NCBI RefSeq assembly: GCF_030813635.1
Contig: NZ_JAUSUM010000003.1
Location: 186,001 to 250,000, forward strand
DNA length: 64,000 nucleotides
Direction: 5' to 3'
Source of the DNA: Salibacterium salarium
Lineage (GTDB): Bacteria; Bacillota; Bacilli; Bacillales; Marinococcaceae
The stretch's first letter is position 1. Every line of letters begins with the position of its first letter. Shown in pieces: positions 46,800 through 55,453 of this stretch. A program made the position numbers and the translations under genes. The notes below the pieces were generated by a model. The model saw only the letters and a program-made list of their open reading frames with translations. It was not told where the DNA came from and made no database searches.

Positions 46800-48239
46800 T
46801 TATTCTTGTTCTGACTTCCAACGATTAACTAGTTCATCGTACTTTTCGCTGCCAAGGAAATTGTCTACCGATACGTGTTCTGCATCGGGTCTTTTCGCTT
46901 CCGCACGTTCTGTTAAATCTTTGTGTGTAATAATAACATCAGCGTCATCAGGAATTTGGTTAATAGCCGCATTTGTTACTTCCATATCCAATTCTGCTTT
47001 TTTCACTTTTTCTTTCAGAACAGAAGCGCCCATGGCACTCGATCCCATACCTGCGTCGCATGCAAACACTACTTTGTTAACATCTTTTGCATGAAGAGGA
47101 CCTTCTTCTTGTCCCTCTTTCAAGTTGGAAGCTACACTGCTTTCTTTTCCTTTCATATCTTCCATTTTCGAAGCAGCTGAGCCAAGATCTTCTTCATCCG
47201 CTTTGCTTAATCTAAGGATTACAGAAGCTACTATAAAGGATATCGCGGTTGCAATAATAACACCGAGTATCATTCCTACATAATCTCCCGGGTTCGTCAT
47301 AGCTCCAAATGCTATAATACTTCCCGGAGAAGGAGCTGCTCGTAAACCTACATCAAATAACACAAACGTAAATATTCCGCTCATGCCGCCGGCAATAACA
47401 GCTAACAGCAATTGGGGTTTCATAAGAATATAAGGGAAATATATTTCATGAATACCTCCGACAAAGTGAATAAGTGCAGCCCCTGGTGCCGAACTCTTTG
47501 ACATTCCTTTTCCAAAAGCCCAGTATGCTAAAAGGACACCGAGTCCGGGACCAGGATTGGTTTCAAGCATGAATAATATAGACGTCCCTGTTTCTGTCGC
47601 TTCATTCGTTCCAAGCGGTGTTAAGATACCGTGGTTAATAGCATTATTTAAAAACAAAACTTTTGCAGGCTCAATAAAAATACTGGCTAACGGAAGCAAT
47701 CCTGCATTAACAATCACTTCCACTCCTGCTGCGAGGATATTATTAAATCCTGCAACAAACGGACCAACAGCATATAGTCCAAAAATCGCTAATGCGCCGC
47801 CTATAATACCAATAGAAAAGTTATTAACAAGCATTTCAAACCCTTGTTTAATTTTTCCTTCTATCAATTGGTCAAACTTTTTAATGATGTAACCAGCAAA
47901 AGGCCCCATTATCATGGCACCTAAAAACATCGTAATATCCGTTCCGACAATTACACCGATCGTGGCTAGTGCGCCAATAACGCCGCCTCTAGTATCATGG
48001 ACCATTTTTCCGCCTGTGTAAGCAATAAGGAGTGGCAGCAAAAAGGTAATCATTGGACCAACCAACGTGGCGATATCTGCATTTGGTGTCCAACCATCTT
48101 CAATAAATAATGCTGTAATAAGCCCCCACGCTATAAAAGCCCCAATGTTCGGCATAATCATACCGCTTAAGAAACTGCCGAAGCGCTGCACTTTTGACCT
48201 AATAGTGCCGGACTTCGCTTTCCTTTCTTCTGTACTCAT
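46800..48239 (-). CDS. mtlA: Mannitol PTS EIICB transporter
   Basis: A 479-residue PTS permease. The EIIC part has about eight membrane helices with the GGIHEIYFPYILMKP motif whose Glu binds mannitol. A linker leads to EIIB with the phospho-Cys in VVFACDAGMGSSAMGASVL. There is no EIIA domain; MtlF supplies it. The start is ATG 48239 because TTAGGAGGGG lies just upstream. First gene of the operon. A cysteine- and PTS-dependent uptake of mannitol as mannitol 1-phosphate is expected. Confidence 0.95.
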   Translation of the reverse strand: MSTEERKAKSGTIRSKVQRFGSFLSGMIMPNIGAFIAWGLITALFIEDGWTPNADIATLVGPMITFLLPLLIAYTGGKMVHDTRGGVIGALATIGVIVGTDITMFLGAMIMGPFAGYIIKKFDQLIEGKIKQGFEMLVNNFSIGIIGGALAIFGLYAVGPFVAGFNNILAAGVEVIVNAGLLPLASIFIEPAKVLFLNNAINHGILTPLGTNEATETGTSILFMLETNPGPGLGVLLAYWAFGKGMSKSSAPGAALIHFVGGIHEIYFPYILMKPQLLLAVIAGGMSGIFTFVLFDVGLRAAPSPGSIIAFGAMTNPGDYVGMILGVIIATAISFIVASVILRLSKADEEDLGSAASKMEDMKGKESSVASNLKEGQEEGPLHAKDVNKVVFACDAGMGSSAMGASVLKEKVKKAELDMEVTNAAINQIPDDADVIITHKDLTERAEAKRPDAEHVSVDNFLGSEKYDELVNRWKSEQE

Positions 48240-48259
48240 GTTGACCCCTCCTAATAAAT

Positions 48260-48278
48260 ATGTTGACATGATTTAAAA
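48260..48278. repeat. 19-base repeat, promoter-proximal copy, mtlA region
   Basis: ATGTTGACATGATTTAAAA differs at one base from the copy at 48387-48405. It lies between the mtlA promoter and start codon. Confidence 0.6.
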
Positions 48279-48314
48279 AATATTATTCCTAAATTTTAGA
48301 TGCTTGATGACATC

Positions 48315-48344
48315 TCTATACTTTTCATATTAAAGCGTTATCAA
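48315..48344 (-). promoter_or_regulatory. Promoter of the mannitol operon
   Basis: On the minus strand TTGATA (48344-48339), 18-base spacer, TATAGA (48320-48315), 76 bases before the mtlA start. A weak cre (TGATAACGCTTTAA, two mismatches) overlaps the -35 box. The 19-base repeats flank it. Confidence 0.55.
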
Positions 48345-48382
48345 TACTGGTATCAACACCTTAAAAAATAGGATACGGCAAC

Positions 48383-48405
48383 AATGATGTTGACATCATT
48401 TAAAA
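48383..48405. promoter_or_regulatory. Inverted repeat and upstream 19-base repeat, mtlA region
   Basis: AATGATGT-TG-ACATCATT is an inverted repeat with 8-bp perfect arms (48383-48400), and its right part belongs to the repeat ATGTTGACATCATTTAAAA. It lies about 40-60 bases upstream of the -35 box, a place where an activator such as MtlR could bind. Confidence 0.5.
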
Positions 48406-48412
48406 CTCATAC

Positions 48413-48450
48413 AAAAAACGTACCATTAAAATGTTAACTTTTAAGGTACG
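48413..48450 (-). terminator. Terminator of the acetyltransferase gene
   Basis: CGTACC-(A)-TTAAAA pairs with TTTTAA-GGTACG around TGTTAAC; on the minus strand TTTTTTG follows. Confidence 0.75.
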
Positions 48451-48470
48451 CTCTTAGAATCACCCATACT

Positions 48471-48986
48471 TTACTCTTTTAAAAATAAGACCATAAATTC
48501 TTCATCCCAATACATTCCTCTATATTTTAAAGCAGCTTTTTCAATCCCATAGGGTTGAAACCCAACTGATTGATAAAAGGACTTGGCTGCAGTGTTATTC
48601 TTGACTACAGAAAGATGAAGTTGTTCCACCTCCCAAATCTTTGCTTGGGCCAAAATGGCATTCATTATACTTTTTCCTATACCTTTCTCTCGAAATTCTT
48701 CTGCCACATACATTCCCTCTATGTCTGCTTTATGTTGCATTTTTTGCAATGGTTTTCTTAACAACATCGCAGTACCTACTAATGCTCCGTTGTAAAAACC
48801 TCCAATCGTGACGCTGTTTCTCCATAATAATCTTTGTTGCACCACTGCTATGAAATCTCCCTCGACCACTTCTTCCTCGTACGTGACCGCAAAGTGTTCT
48901 TGCGAGACTAACAGTGCCTCTTTTCGAAGTTCCGCACATTCTTCTGCATCCTCCACAGTCAATCGCCTCGTCTCAATATCACCCAT
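48471..48986 (-). CDS. GNAT family N-acetyltransferase
   Basis: A 171-residue acetyl-CoA-dependent transferase. EGMYVAEEFREKGIGKSIMNAILAQA carries the R/Q-x-x-G-x-G/A pyrophosphate loop (REKGIGKS) and VVKNNTAAKSFYQSVGFQ the conserved Asn/Tyr segment. Substrate unknown; these may acetylate amino groups of proteins, drugs or metabolites. It is a single gene with its own terminator, between the mannitol operon and the divergent beta-propeller gene. Confidence 0.85.
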   Translation of the reverse strand: MGDIETRRLTVEDAEECAELRKEALLVSQEHFAVTYEEEVVEGDFIAVVQQRLLWRNSVTIGGFYNGALVGTAMLLRKPLQKMQHKADIEGMYVAEEFREKGIGKSIMNAILAQAKIWEVEQLHLSVVKNNTAAKSFYQSVGFQPYGIEKAALKYRGMYWDEEFMVLFLKE

Positions 48987-49186
48987 TGAAATCTCTTCCC
49001 TCCATGTTCATTTCCTTTTATCATGTGAAGTGTAGTATCCAGCTCAAGCGTGGATTTCCACTCTCCTCCTACTCTGATTCATATGTAACCGTAACATTAA
49101 TTTCCTTTTTGAATCTATTGATATAACACAATACATGGTATGATATCCAAAGGATAATTTATATAAAAAATAGGGTAGGCGGTACA

Positions 49187-50467
49187 ATGAAAACATCCTT
49201 TTGGCTTCGTATTCTCACAGGTGTAACAGCTCTAATACTTTCTATCTCAGTCACTCTTTCATTTACGCTTGATGCTTATAGTTTTTATACCGGACCAAGC
49301 AATAATATATCCATTGCTCCTAATGATTCTGAGATTGCTTTTTCCTATCATGAAAACGGAAGTACATATATTTATACTGGAAACCCAGACGGCAGTAATA
49401 TCGAACGATTGACACAAAATAATGCAGATGAGGAAAGCCCTACTTATTCTCCTGATGGTGATGACATTTTATTTCTATCTGAAACACAACATCGTATTTA
49501 TTCTTTGTTTACGGTTGACAGGACAAATCAAGACGCTGAGCCTGAGCAATTGACAGATAAACAATTACATATTAGAGATGCTGTGTTTTCAAAGGACAAC
49601 TCCACTATCTATTTTCTAGGGATTGATGCAAAAGATTGGATGGCAAACGAGCAAAACGTCGGAGGCTTCGATCTATATGCATTCGATCGTGAGACAGAAC
49701 AAGTAGAGAGATTAACAGAACAAAATTATATGTTGATGAGCAGCCTATCCATCTCACCTTCAGGGGACTATGCACTATTTAATGCTATGGAAGATGGGGA
49801 AGAAAAAGTAATAACTCATCCATTAGGTCAAGAAGCAGATATTCCGTCCGCCTATCAACAATTTCCTGAAGGTATATATGGTCCTGTTCTATCTCCTGAT
49901 GGGCAGCAAGTGGCATATAGTACGATGAGTGACTTATCCACTAGCGGTACGTACGAGTATGAGCTTTTTCTTTACGATAATGAATCTGGTCAGAGTGAAC
50001 GTTTAACTACGGTAAACAGCAATGTCGAATCACCGGCTTTTTATCACGACAAAAATGAACTGCTGTATTATGAAGATCACAATTGGCCGCAAGAACCGAC
50101 GGATTATTCTCTTATATCTATAGATTTGAGTAATAAAGACACGACAACCATTGATTTACAAATGCCCAAACCGGAAAAGCAAATCATCGGGGCTGCAGCA
50201 AATGCTCTCACCAATGATTATACAAGTGCTGGACTTTATGTGTTGGTTGGCGGATTATTCGTGTTTCATTTCCGTAAAAAACCTATAGGTATTTACATCC
50301 CAGGTCTTATTAGTATTTTGCTGACACTAGCTGTATACCTTATAAGCTTGTTCTTCCATTGGACGTATCAAGCAATCACATTAGCCTTGGGACCTGTTAC
50401 TACAGGACTTGCAATATGTACTATTCTATTCTGGATTCTCCCCGTTATTATCAAAAGAAACCAATAA
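49187..50467 (+). CDS. TolB/WD40-like beta-propeller membrane protein
   Basis: A 426-residue protein: one N-terminal membrane helix or signal anchor (about 5-28), an external domain of TolB-like PD40 repeats (APNDSEIAFSYHENGSTYIYTGNPDGSNIERLTQ, SPDGDDILFLS, SPSGDYALFN, SPDGQQVAYS), and three C-terminal membrane helices from about residue 340. Such propellers bind proteins or sugars; no function is known for this architecture. The ribosome site (AGGCGG) is weak. It is a lone plus-strand gene ending in hairpins. Confidence 0.75.
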   Translation: MKTSFWLRILTGVTALILSISVTLSFTLDAYSFYTGPSNNISIAPNDSEIAFSYHENGSTYIYTGNPDGSNIERLTQNNADEESPTYSPDGDDILFLSETQHRIYSLFTVDRTNQDAEPEQLTDKQLHIRDAVFSKDNSTIYFLGIDAKDWMANEQNVGGFDLYAFDRETEQVERLTEQNYMLMSSLSISPSGDYALFNAMEDGEEKVITHPLGQEADIPSAYQQFPEGIYGPVLSPDGQQVAYSTMSDLSTSGTYEYELFLYDNESGQSERLTTVNSNVESPAFYHDKNELLYYEDHNWPQEPTDYSLISIDLSNKDTTTIDLQMPKPEKQIIGAAANALTNDYTSAGLYVLVGGLFVFHFRKKPIGIYIPGLISILLTLAVYLISLFFHWTYQAITLALGPVTTGLAICTILFWILPVIIKRNQ

Positions 50468-50472
50468 GAAAG

Positions 50473-50508
50473 AGGACGTTTTTGGGAAAATATCCCAAAA
50501 CTCGTCCT
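50473..50508 (+). terminator. First hairpin after the beta-propeller gene
   Basis: AGGACG and TTTTGGGA pair with TCCCAAAA and CGTCCT around AAATA. No T-run follows, so it may only protect the 3' end. Confidence 0.45.
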
Positions 50509-50528
50509 GTCTGATTCTCAGTATATAA

Positions 50529-50566
50529 AAAAAGGATTTGTCTTCTATCTTGAGACAAATCCTTTT
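50529..50566. terminator. Bidirectional terminator before lutR end
   Basis: AAAGGATTTGTCT pairs with AGACAAATCCTTT over TCTATCTTG, with A- and T-runs on both sides. It serves the convergent propeller gene and lutR. Confidence 0.85.
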
Positions 50567-50594
50567 CATTCATTACAGTTTCAATCCCCACGTT

Positions 50595-51308
50595 TTAACT
50601 TTCCAAGCCTGTTATTAACGTTTGTTCTACGTTTGACAAATGTTCGAGCATTGCTTTCCTTGCCTGCGAAGCATCTTGTTTTTCAATTGCATTATAAATT
50701 CGTTCGTGCTCTTCATACAAGCGTTCTAGAGTTCTTTTTTCTGAAAAAATCCAAACACGGCGACTTTCAAACATCGTCTTACGTAACGTATCCGAGAGCT
50801 GATTCATCATATCCATCATTAATCCGTTTTGTGATGCTTCGGCAATCGCAATATGAAAAGCAACATCTGCGGCTTCTCCCACATTGTTTTCAATCGATGC
50901 CTCTTTCATTTCAAACAAGGCATCTTTCAGTGCTTTCAATAAATCCGATGTTCTTTTTTCCGCCGCCAATTCTGTAGCTCCTACTTCCATCATTTTTCTA
51001 ACTTCAAATAGCTCTAACATCTCTTTTTTGGAAATAATGCGGTTTGGTTTCATCGGATCCAGGACACTAGAAAAGTCATAATTATTTACAAATGTACCTT
51101 CTCCCTGCTTAATCGTAACAATTCCAACAGCTCTTAGCGCGCTCAACGCTTCTCTAACCGCGGAACGACTCACCTGAAACTGTTCAGATAATTGCACCAC
51201 GGAATCAAGTTTAGAACCCGGCTGTATCTCCCCTTTTTTAATACTTTCTTCTATTTGCTCCCGAACAATCTCGGATATTTTTTTTGATTCAATTTGCTCT
51301 AACGTCAT
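50595..51308 (-). CDS. lutR: FadR-type GntR regulator of lactate utilisation
   Basis: A 237-residue GntR/FadR-family regulator. The N-terminal winged helix reads KLDSVVQLSEQFQVSRSAVREALSALRAVGIVTIKQGEGTFV; the C-terminal FCD domain (DVAFHIAIAEAS, HLSNVEQTLI) has the Asp/His metal-ligand residues that bind carboxylate effectors. Its position after lutABC matches LutR, the L-lactate-responsive repressor. An inverted repeat before lutA (54291-54305) is its likely operator. AGAAGGAG precedes the ATG. Confidence 0.85.
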   Translation of the reverse strand: MTLEQIESKKISEIVREQIEESIKKGEIQPGSKLDSVVQLSEQFQVSRSAVREALSALRAVGIVTIKQGEGTFVNNYDFSSVLDPMKPNRIISKKEMLELFEVRKMMEVGATELAAEKRTSDLLKALKDALFEMKEASIENNVGEAADVAFHIAIAEASQNGLMMDMMNQLSDTLRKTMFESRRVWIFSEKRTLERLYEEHERIYNAIEKQDASQARKAMLEHLSNVEQTLITGLES

Positions 51309-51376
51309 ACAAACGTGCTCCTTCTGTACGAATTAGCGTTCATTATAACATAATACAATAAAGCACCGGGCACTCT

Positions 51377-52081
51377 TTACCGATCATCGATTAAAATGTA
51401 AGTAGCTCGCACTGGACCGTGAACGCCAACAACCAAGCTCATTTCGATATCAGCACTATTACTAGGGCCAGAAATAAAATTGATACAAGAAGGCACGCGC
51501 TGTCCAGCAGCAACTTGTTCATGAATAACAGATGTTACTTGACTCATCCTAGGTACAATGGTGCTTATAGGAATCAATGCAATATAATAAGTTGGCAGTA
51601 AACTGACAGACTGTCCTTTTCCCCCACCATTCATTAACACAACAGTACCGGACTCTGCTAACGTATAGTCAGCGAATGTTATACCTATATCAGCTTGCTC
51701 TGTTATTCTTACATCGTCTTCTTCAGGAGCCGATCCCCACACACTCACATCGTCTCGTAGAAGAAATGAATCAAGCCCGAATTCGGAAAAACGAGTATCA
51801 TCCCACGTTGCTGCTTTAGCTGCTCCATATTCTTTCATAATACTCTCTATGACATCAGTGAGTCCTTCTTTATCCGTCTCTTTCACATCAGTATGAATAA
51901 CCGTACATTGTTGTTTTAATACTTCTATCAGTTGATCTGTGGAGTAATCAGCCATAACATCCCACTGTGGTTGTATTTCATAATTCGGTCGTTCAACGCC
52001 AGTACTACGCCTTTTTCTCCCTAGTTTTTCCGCAATGTTGTTCAAAAAGGAATCACGATTGTAAATCGTTCCTCGACTCAT
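51377..52081 (-). CDS. lutC: Lactate utilisation protein LutC (LUD domain)
   Basis: A 234-residue LUD-fold protein. The sequence LDSFLLRDDVSVWGSAPEEDDVRITEQADIGITFADYTLAESGTVVLMN is typical of LutC/YvbY. With LutA and LutB it forms the L-lactate-to-pyruvate oxidising system of Bacilli. Its ATG and the lutB stop share one base, so the genes are tightly coupled. The C-terminus GVHGPVRATYILIDDR is well conserved. lutR lies 68 bases downstream. Confidence 0.93.
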   Translation of the reverse strand: MSRGTIYNRDSFLNNIAEKLGRKRRSTGVERPNYEIQPQWDVMADYSTDQLIEVLKQQCTVIHTDVKETDKEGLTDVIESIMKEYGAAKAATWDDTRFSEFGLDSFLLRDDVSVWGSAPEEDDVRITEQADIGITFADYTLAESGTVVLMNGGGKGQSVSLLPTYYIALIPISTIVPRMSQVTSVIHEQVAAGQRVPSCINFISGPSNSADIEMSLVVGVHGPVRATYILIDDR

Positions 52082-53511
52082 CAGGATTCCCCCTTTGTGT
52101 TTCGGTTTTTAAACCAATCACGGAACCGCTCTTTTTCTGGGGCAGGAAAACTGCGAATATCTGTCCATCCGCTCATCATACCCGGCCCTTTATCAATCTT
52201 TCCGTCCTTGGTAAGTGGGAAAAGCATGTAAGGTGCTGTTTTTGTAGCCATTTGAAATAAACCAGGAGAGCTAGCAGCAAGTCCAAAACCTTTCATAGCG
52301 TATGTTTCCCCAAGGGACGTTTTCTTTTCTTCTTCTGCAATAATCTTACGGTGTTCAATAAGATGCTCATGAAGCGGAATTTTCACCGGACAAGCATCCG
52401 TACAGGCAGCACAAAGGCTGGAGGCATATGGTAAATCTTTGTGCTCCTCATAGCCTTCCAACAACGGTGTCAAGACTGCTCCTATTGGTCCAGGATAAAT
52501 GGATCCATACGAATGACCGCCCACATGGCGATATACGGGACATACATTAATACAAGCAGCACAACGAATGCAATGAAGGGCAGATTGAAAAGCTGTTCCT
52601 AATATATTAGAACGCCCATTATCCAAAATGACGAGATGAAACTCTTCTGGTCCATCTAAATCCCCTTCTTCCCGCGGACCTGTCAGACCTGTCACGTAAC
52701 TAGTCAGTTTTTGACCAACTGCGCTGCGGCAAAGCATACTGACCATAACATCTAACTCTTCCCAAGTAGGCACAATCCGTTCCATCCCCATCACAGAAAT
52801 TTGTGTATCCGGAACAGTAGTAGCCAACCTTGCGTTCCCTTCATTCGTTACAAGAGAGACACTGCCTGATTCTGCTACGGCAAAATTACAACCTGTAATA
52901 CCTATATCAGCATCGAGAAACTCTTCCCGTAGTTGTTCGCGGGCAAATTGCGTCAATTCCTCCGGTTTAGATGTCTTATCATAACCCTTTAGATGTTCAA
53001 AGGTTTCCCGGATTTGTTCTTTATTTTTATGAAGAGCCGGCGCTACGATATGAGAAGGAGGATCATGATCATCTACTTGCAGGATATACTCCCCTAAATC
53101 TGATTCAACTACTTCTACGCCTATTTCTTCGAGGGCTTCGTTCATACTTGTTTCTTCAGTCACCATTGATTTCGATTTTATAATTTTCTTCGCTTCTTTT
53201 TTTTCAGCAACCTCTTTCACATATTGATTCGCTTCTTCTGGAGTTTGGGCGAAAAATACATGCCCTCCATTTTTCACTACATTTTCACTTAGTTGTTCTA
53301 AATAGTAGTCGAGATTTTCAAGAGTATGTGAACGAATTTCTTCTGACAAGGTACGCCAGTCTTCCCAATGACCAAGATCCTCTTCTGCTTTCGACTTGTT
53401 TGTATAAAGCCTCTCCTGCGCAGAGCGCACAGTTTCCCTCATGTAAGAGTCATCAAGTCCTGTTTGCACTCGTTCATCAAATGATTTTTCCGGAGCTATT
53501 TTCATCGGCAT
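52081..53511 (-). CDS. lutB: Lactate utilisation iron-sulfur protein LutB
   Basis: A 476-residue protein with an N-terminal LUD domain ([36 protein letters not shown]) and a C-terminal ferredoxin-like part with [12 protein letters not shown] and [11 protein letters not shown], which bind two [4Fe-4S] clusters. It transfers electrons from lactate oxidation. AAAGGAGGT precedes the ATG, and lutA ends 18 bases upstream. The length is normal for LutB. Confidence 0.95.
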   Translation of the reverse strand: MPMKIAPEKSFDERVQTGLDDSYMRETVRSAQERLYTNKSKAEEDLGHWEDWRTLSEEIRSHTLENLDYYLEQLSENVVKNGGHVFFAQTPEEANQYVKEVAEKKEAKKIIKSKSMVTEETSMNEALEEIGVEVVESDLGEYILQVDDHDPPSHIVAPALHKNKEQIRETFEHLKGYDKTSKPEELTQFAREQLREEFLDADIGITGCNFAVAESGSVSLVTNEGNARLATTVPDTQISVMGMERIVPTWEELDVMVSMLCRSAVGQKLTSYVTGLTGPREEGDLDGPEEFHLVILDNGRSNILGTAFQSALHCIRCAACINVCPVYRHVGGHSYGSIYPGPIGAVLTPLLEGYEEHKDLPYASSLCAACTDACPVKIPLHEHLIEHRKIIAEEEKKTSLGETYAMKGFGLAASSPGLFQMATKTAPYMLFPLTKDGKIDKGPGMMSGWTDIRSFPAPEKERFRDWFKNRNTKGES

Positions 53512-53529
53512 ACAAACGACCTCCTTTCC

Positions 53530-54255
53530 TTATACTTTTTCTCTACTGTTCAATACTTGTGCAATATGCATCACTTTTACTGATTTATTTTGGCGCTGTA
53601 TTCGTCCCCCTATGTTCATGAGACAACCACTATCTGCACCAATAAGTATTTCCGCGTTTGTTTCTTCAATATGTTCTACTTTTTCATCAACCATTTGTTC
53701 AGAAATTGGTGTCATTTTCACAGCAAACGTACCACCAAATCCACAGCAATCTTGTTTATTCTGCAAATCTCTTAATTCGAGACCTCTCACATTCTCAAGT
53801 AGTTTATAAGGAGCTTCTTTTTCTCCTAGCAGTCTCATCATGTGACAGGAGGAATGATACGTTGCACTTGTATTTAATGTAGCCCCTGTATCTGTCACAC
53901 CAAGCACACGGTACAAAAATTGCGTTAATTCATATGTTTTGTCTGCCAAGTCTTTGGCTCTTGCCTTCCATTTTGGTTCATCTTTTAATAACGATGGATA
54001 CTCCTTTAACATTCCTGCACATGAACCAGAAGGTGTCACTACCGCATTTGCATTTTCAAATGTTTTAATCATGTGCTTGGCTGCTTTTTTTGTGTCTTTA
54101 TGGTATCCGCTGTTATACGCCGGTTGTCCACAACAGGTTTGATTCTCGGGAAAATCTACTTCGCAACCATGCCGTTCTAACAGTTCGACCATATCTTTTC
54201 CGACATCAGGATAAAATACATCTCCTAAACATGTGATAAATAATGATATTTTCAT
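53530..54255 (-). CDS. lutA: Lactate utilisation protein LutA
   Basis: A 241-residue protein with two CCG domains: [15 protein letters not shown] and [15 protein letters not shown], with CLGDVF near the start. These cysteine-rich motifs ligand iron-sulfur clusters in LutA/GlcF/HdrB proteins. It is the first gene of lutABC. ATG 54255 is used, behind AAGGAGGT; an upstream GTG in frame overlaps that ribosome site. A perfect cre and a palindromic operator precede it, so both catabolite and lactate control are expected. Confidence 0.94.
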   Translation of the reverse strand: MKISLFITCLGDVFYPDVGKDMVELLERHGCEVDFPENQTCCGQPAYNSGYHKDTKKAAKHMIKTFENANAVVTPSGSCAGMLKEYPSLLKDEPKWKARAKDLADKTYELTQFLYRVLGVTDTGATLNTSATYHSSCHMMRLLGEKEAPYKLLENVRGLELRDLQNKQDCCGFGGTFAVKMTPISEQMVDEKVEHIEETNAEILIGADSGCLMNIGGRIQRQNKSVKVMHIAQVLNSREKV

Positions 54256-54290
54256 AGGTTTTATGACCTCCTTGACCACTTCACAGATAT

Positions 54291-54305
54291 GGTCATCTGA
54301 TGACT
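54291..54305. promoter_or_regulatory. Putative LutR operator
   Basis: GTCATC-T-GATGAC, a 13-base perfect inverted repeat with one central base (54292-54304), 36 bases before the lutA start. Its form suits a FadR/GntR dimer. Confidence 0.6.
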
Positions 54306-54334
54306 AACGATATTATATTTATATTACCAAAGAT

Positions 54335-54348
54335 TGATACCGTTTACA
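54335..54348. promoter_or_regulatory. cre site upstream of lutA
   Basis: On the minus strand TGTAAACGGTATCA, a perfect match to TGWAANCGNTNWCA, 80 bases before lutA. CcpA repression of lactate use in rich sugar is expected. Confidence 0.75.
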
Positions 54349-54373
54349 AACGGAGATACTAACATCGGGCACG

Positions 54374-54805
54374 CTACATATTCCAATCCATTTTCCACTG
54401 CTCAGGCACACTTATGCCTGCTTGTTGAAAGGCAATATAATACTGGCCTTGATGTATTCCCTCGTGTTGAATGACTTTGTGCAGCAATTCAACAGGCGTA
54501 ATATTCTCCTGATACAATAATATTTTTGTAAGGTTTGTTTGTTCAAACGCTAGTGCTAATTCCTCTGTACTCCTCCTTAACTCATAACTGATATTGGCCT
54601 CTTCTGGAATAAGATGACCTGGAAATTCCACTTTCCCTGTTTTTAACGCACTTCTATATACACCTCTGACCCGTATCATATGCTTAAACAACTTCCTTAT
54701 CGTTCCTAACTCGTCAATCAACGGCTTGTCCCACAACTGTTCTGGCAGTTCTTCAGCTAACTGATTTGTCATGTCAGCGGCATATATGAACCCATCGCTT
54801 TTCAT
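54374..54805 (-). CDS. DinB family protein
   Basis: A 143-residue four-helix-bundle protein of the DinB/YfiT superfamily. His42, His114 and His118 (KHMIR and QHEGIHQGQYY) form the expected metal site. Members include thiol-dependent transferases (bacillithiol is the thiol in Bacilli), but this one's substrate is unknown. ATG 54805 is chosen because AAAGGATGTG lies before it; longer frames have no ribosome site. Not linked to lutABC by spacing, as the lut control region lies behind its stop. Confidence 0.8.
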   Translation of the reverse strand: MKSDGFIYAADMTNQLAEELPEQLWDKPLIDELGTIRKLFKHMIRVRGVYRSALKTGKVEFPGHLIPEEANISYELRRSTEELALAFEQTNLTKILLYQENITPVELLHKVIQHEGIHQGQYYIAFQQAGISVPEQWKMDWNM

Positions 54806-54993
54806 TGTGATCACATCCTTTATTTTTCTTACTTTTTCTGCATCATCCTCATAAATTCCTTTTTTAAATGAAAGAGGTTGGAACAAAAGTGTTTTAATTA
54901 TAAAAAAGTCCGAATGATAGACATTTTGTGAATACCTTACAGGTTGTATCAATTATTTATTGACGGACAAATACGTGTAACAGCCATATAAAC

Positions 54994-55033
54994 AAAAAAT
55001 GCTTTGCCCTCATTTAGGACAAAGCATTTTTTA
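54994..55033. terminator. Bidirectional terminator downstream of the small ORF
   Basis: AAAAAATGCTTTG... pairs with ...AAAGCATTTTTT around a CCCTCATTTAGGA loop, with A/T-runs on both sides. It lies 44 bases after the stop of the 31-codon ORF. Confidence 0.8.
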
Positions 55034-55076
55034 AAAAGCAAGAATCTTGGGCGATTTTTTCAAGAACCGTGTTTTC

Positions 55077-55172
55077 TTATAACTTATTTTTATCTATACC
55101 TTCATTTGCTTGTTTTTGTAGTTCACTTGCTTCGATAATAATATCTTTTACCGTTTTAAAGAATTGTTTCAT
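55077..55172 (-). CDS. Small 31-residue protein, unknown
   Basis: The frame reads MKQFFKTVKDIIIEASEL and ends with QKQANEGIDKNKL. It has an ATG with GCAGGGA 6 bases upstream and a terminator 44 bases downstream, which together suggest a real short gene. The N-terminal half can form an amphipathic helix (FFKTVKDIIIEASEL) with hydrophobic and charged faces, and the C-terminal half is polar. I do not recognise the family. It could be a membrane-associating regulator or a chance frame. Confidence 0.5.
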   Translation of the reverse strand: MKQFFKTVKDIIIEASELQKQANEGIDKNKL

Positions 55173-55413
55173 GATAAATCCCTGCTTTCCTTTTATTAAT
55201 ACTTTCATTATTAAATGTTTTTATTATTATCTCAAATAGCAGGAAAATGCATGAAAACGAAAACATATAATATGAAAGCGGTAATCATCTATTATATTCT
55301 TTTGTTTTTGGGAAATATCTTTTTTTTTCGGCATTATCTTCTATTTGACTTTATGAAATCCTTGAAAATTTATGGGTTGTAGGAGAAATATCAATGATTT
55401 GTCTATACAACAA

Positions 55414-55445
55414 AAAGCACGAATCCATTCTTGGACTCGTGCTTT
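55414..55445 (-). terminator. Terminator of the old-yellow-enzyme gene
   Basis: AAAGCACGA and TCC pair with GGA and TCGTGCTTT around ATTCTT; on the minus strand TTTTTG follows. Confidence 0.8.
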
Positions 55446-55453
55446 CTTCATCA

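Larger units (their letters stand above)
54806..55453. other. Intergenic region with small ORF and terminators
   Basis: About 650 AT-rich bases. It holds the hairpin at 54994-55033, the 31-codon ORF at 55077-55172 and the terminator at 55414-55445. Nothing else could be supported. Confidence 0.6.

Noticed and set aside
48331-48344. cre site in the mannitol promoter
   Set aside because: TGATAACGCTTTAA has two mismatches in conserved positions; mentioned only as weak.
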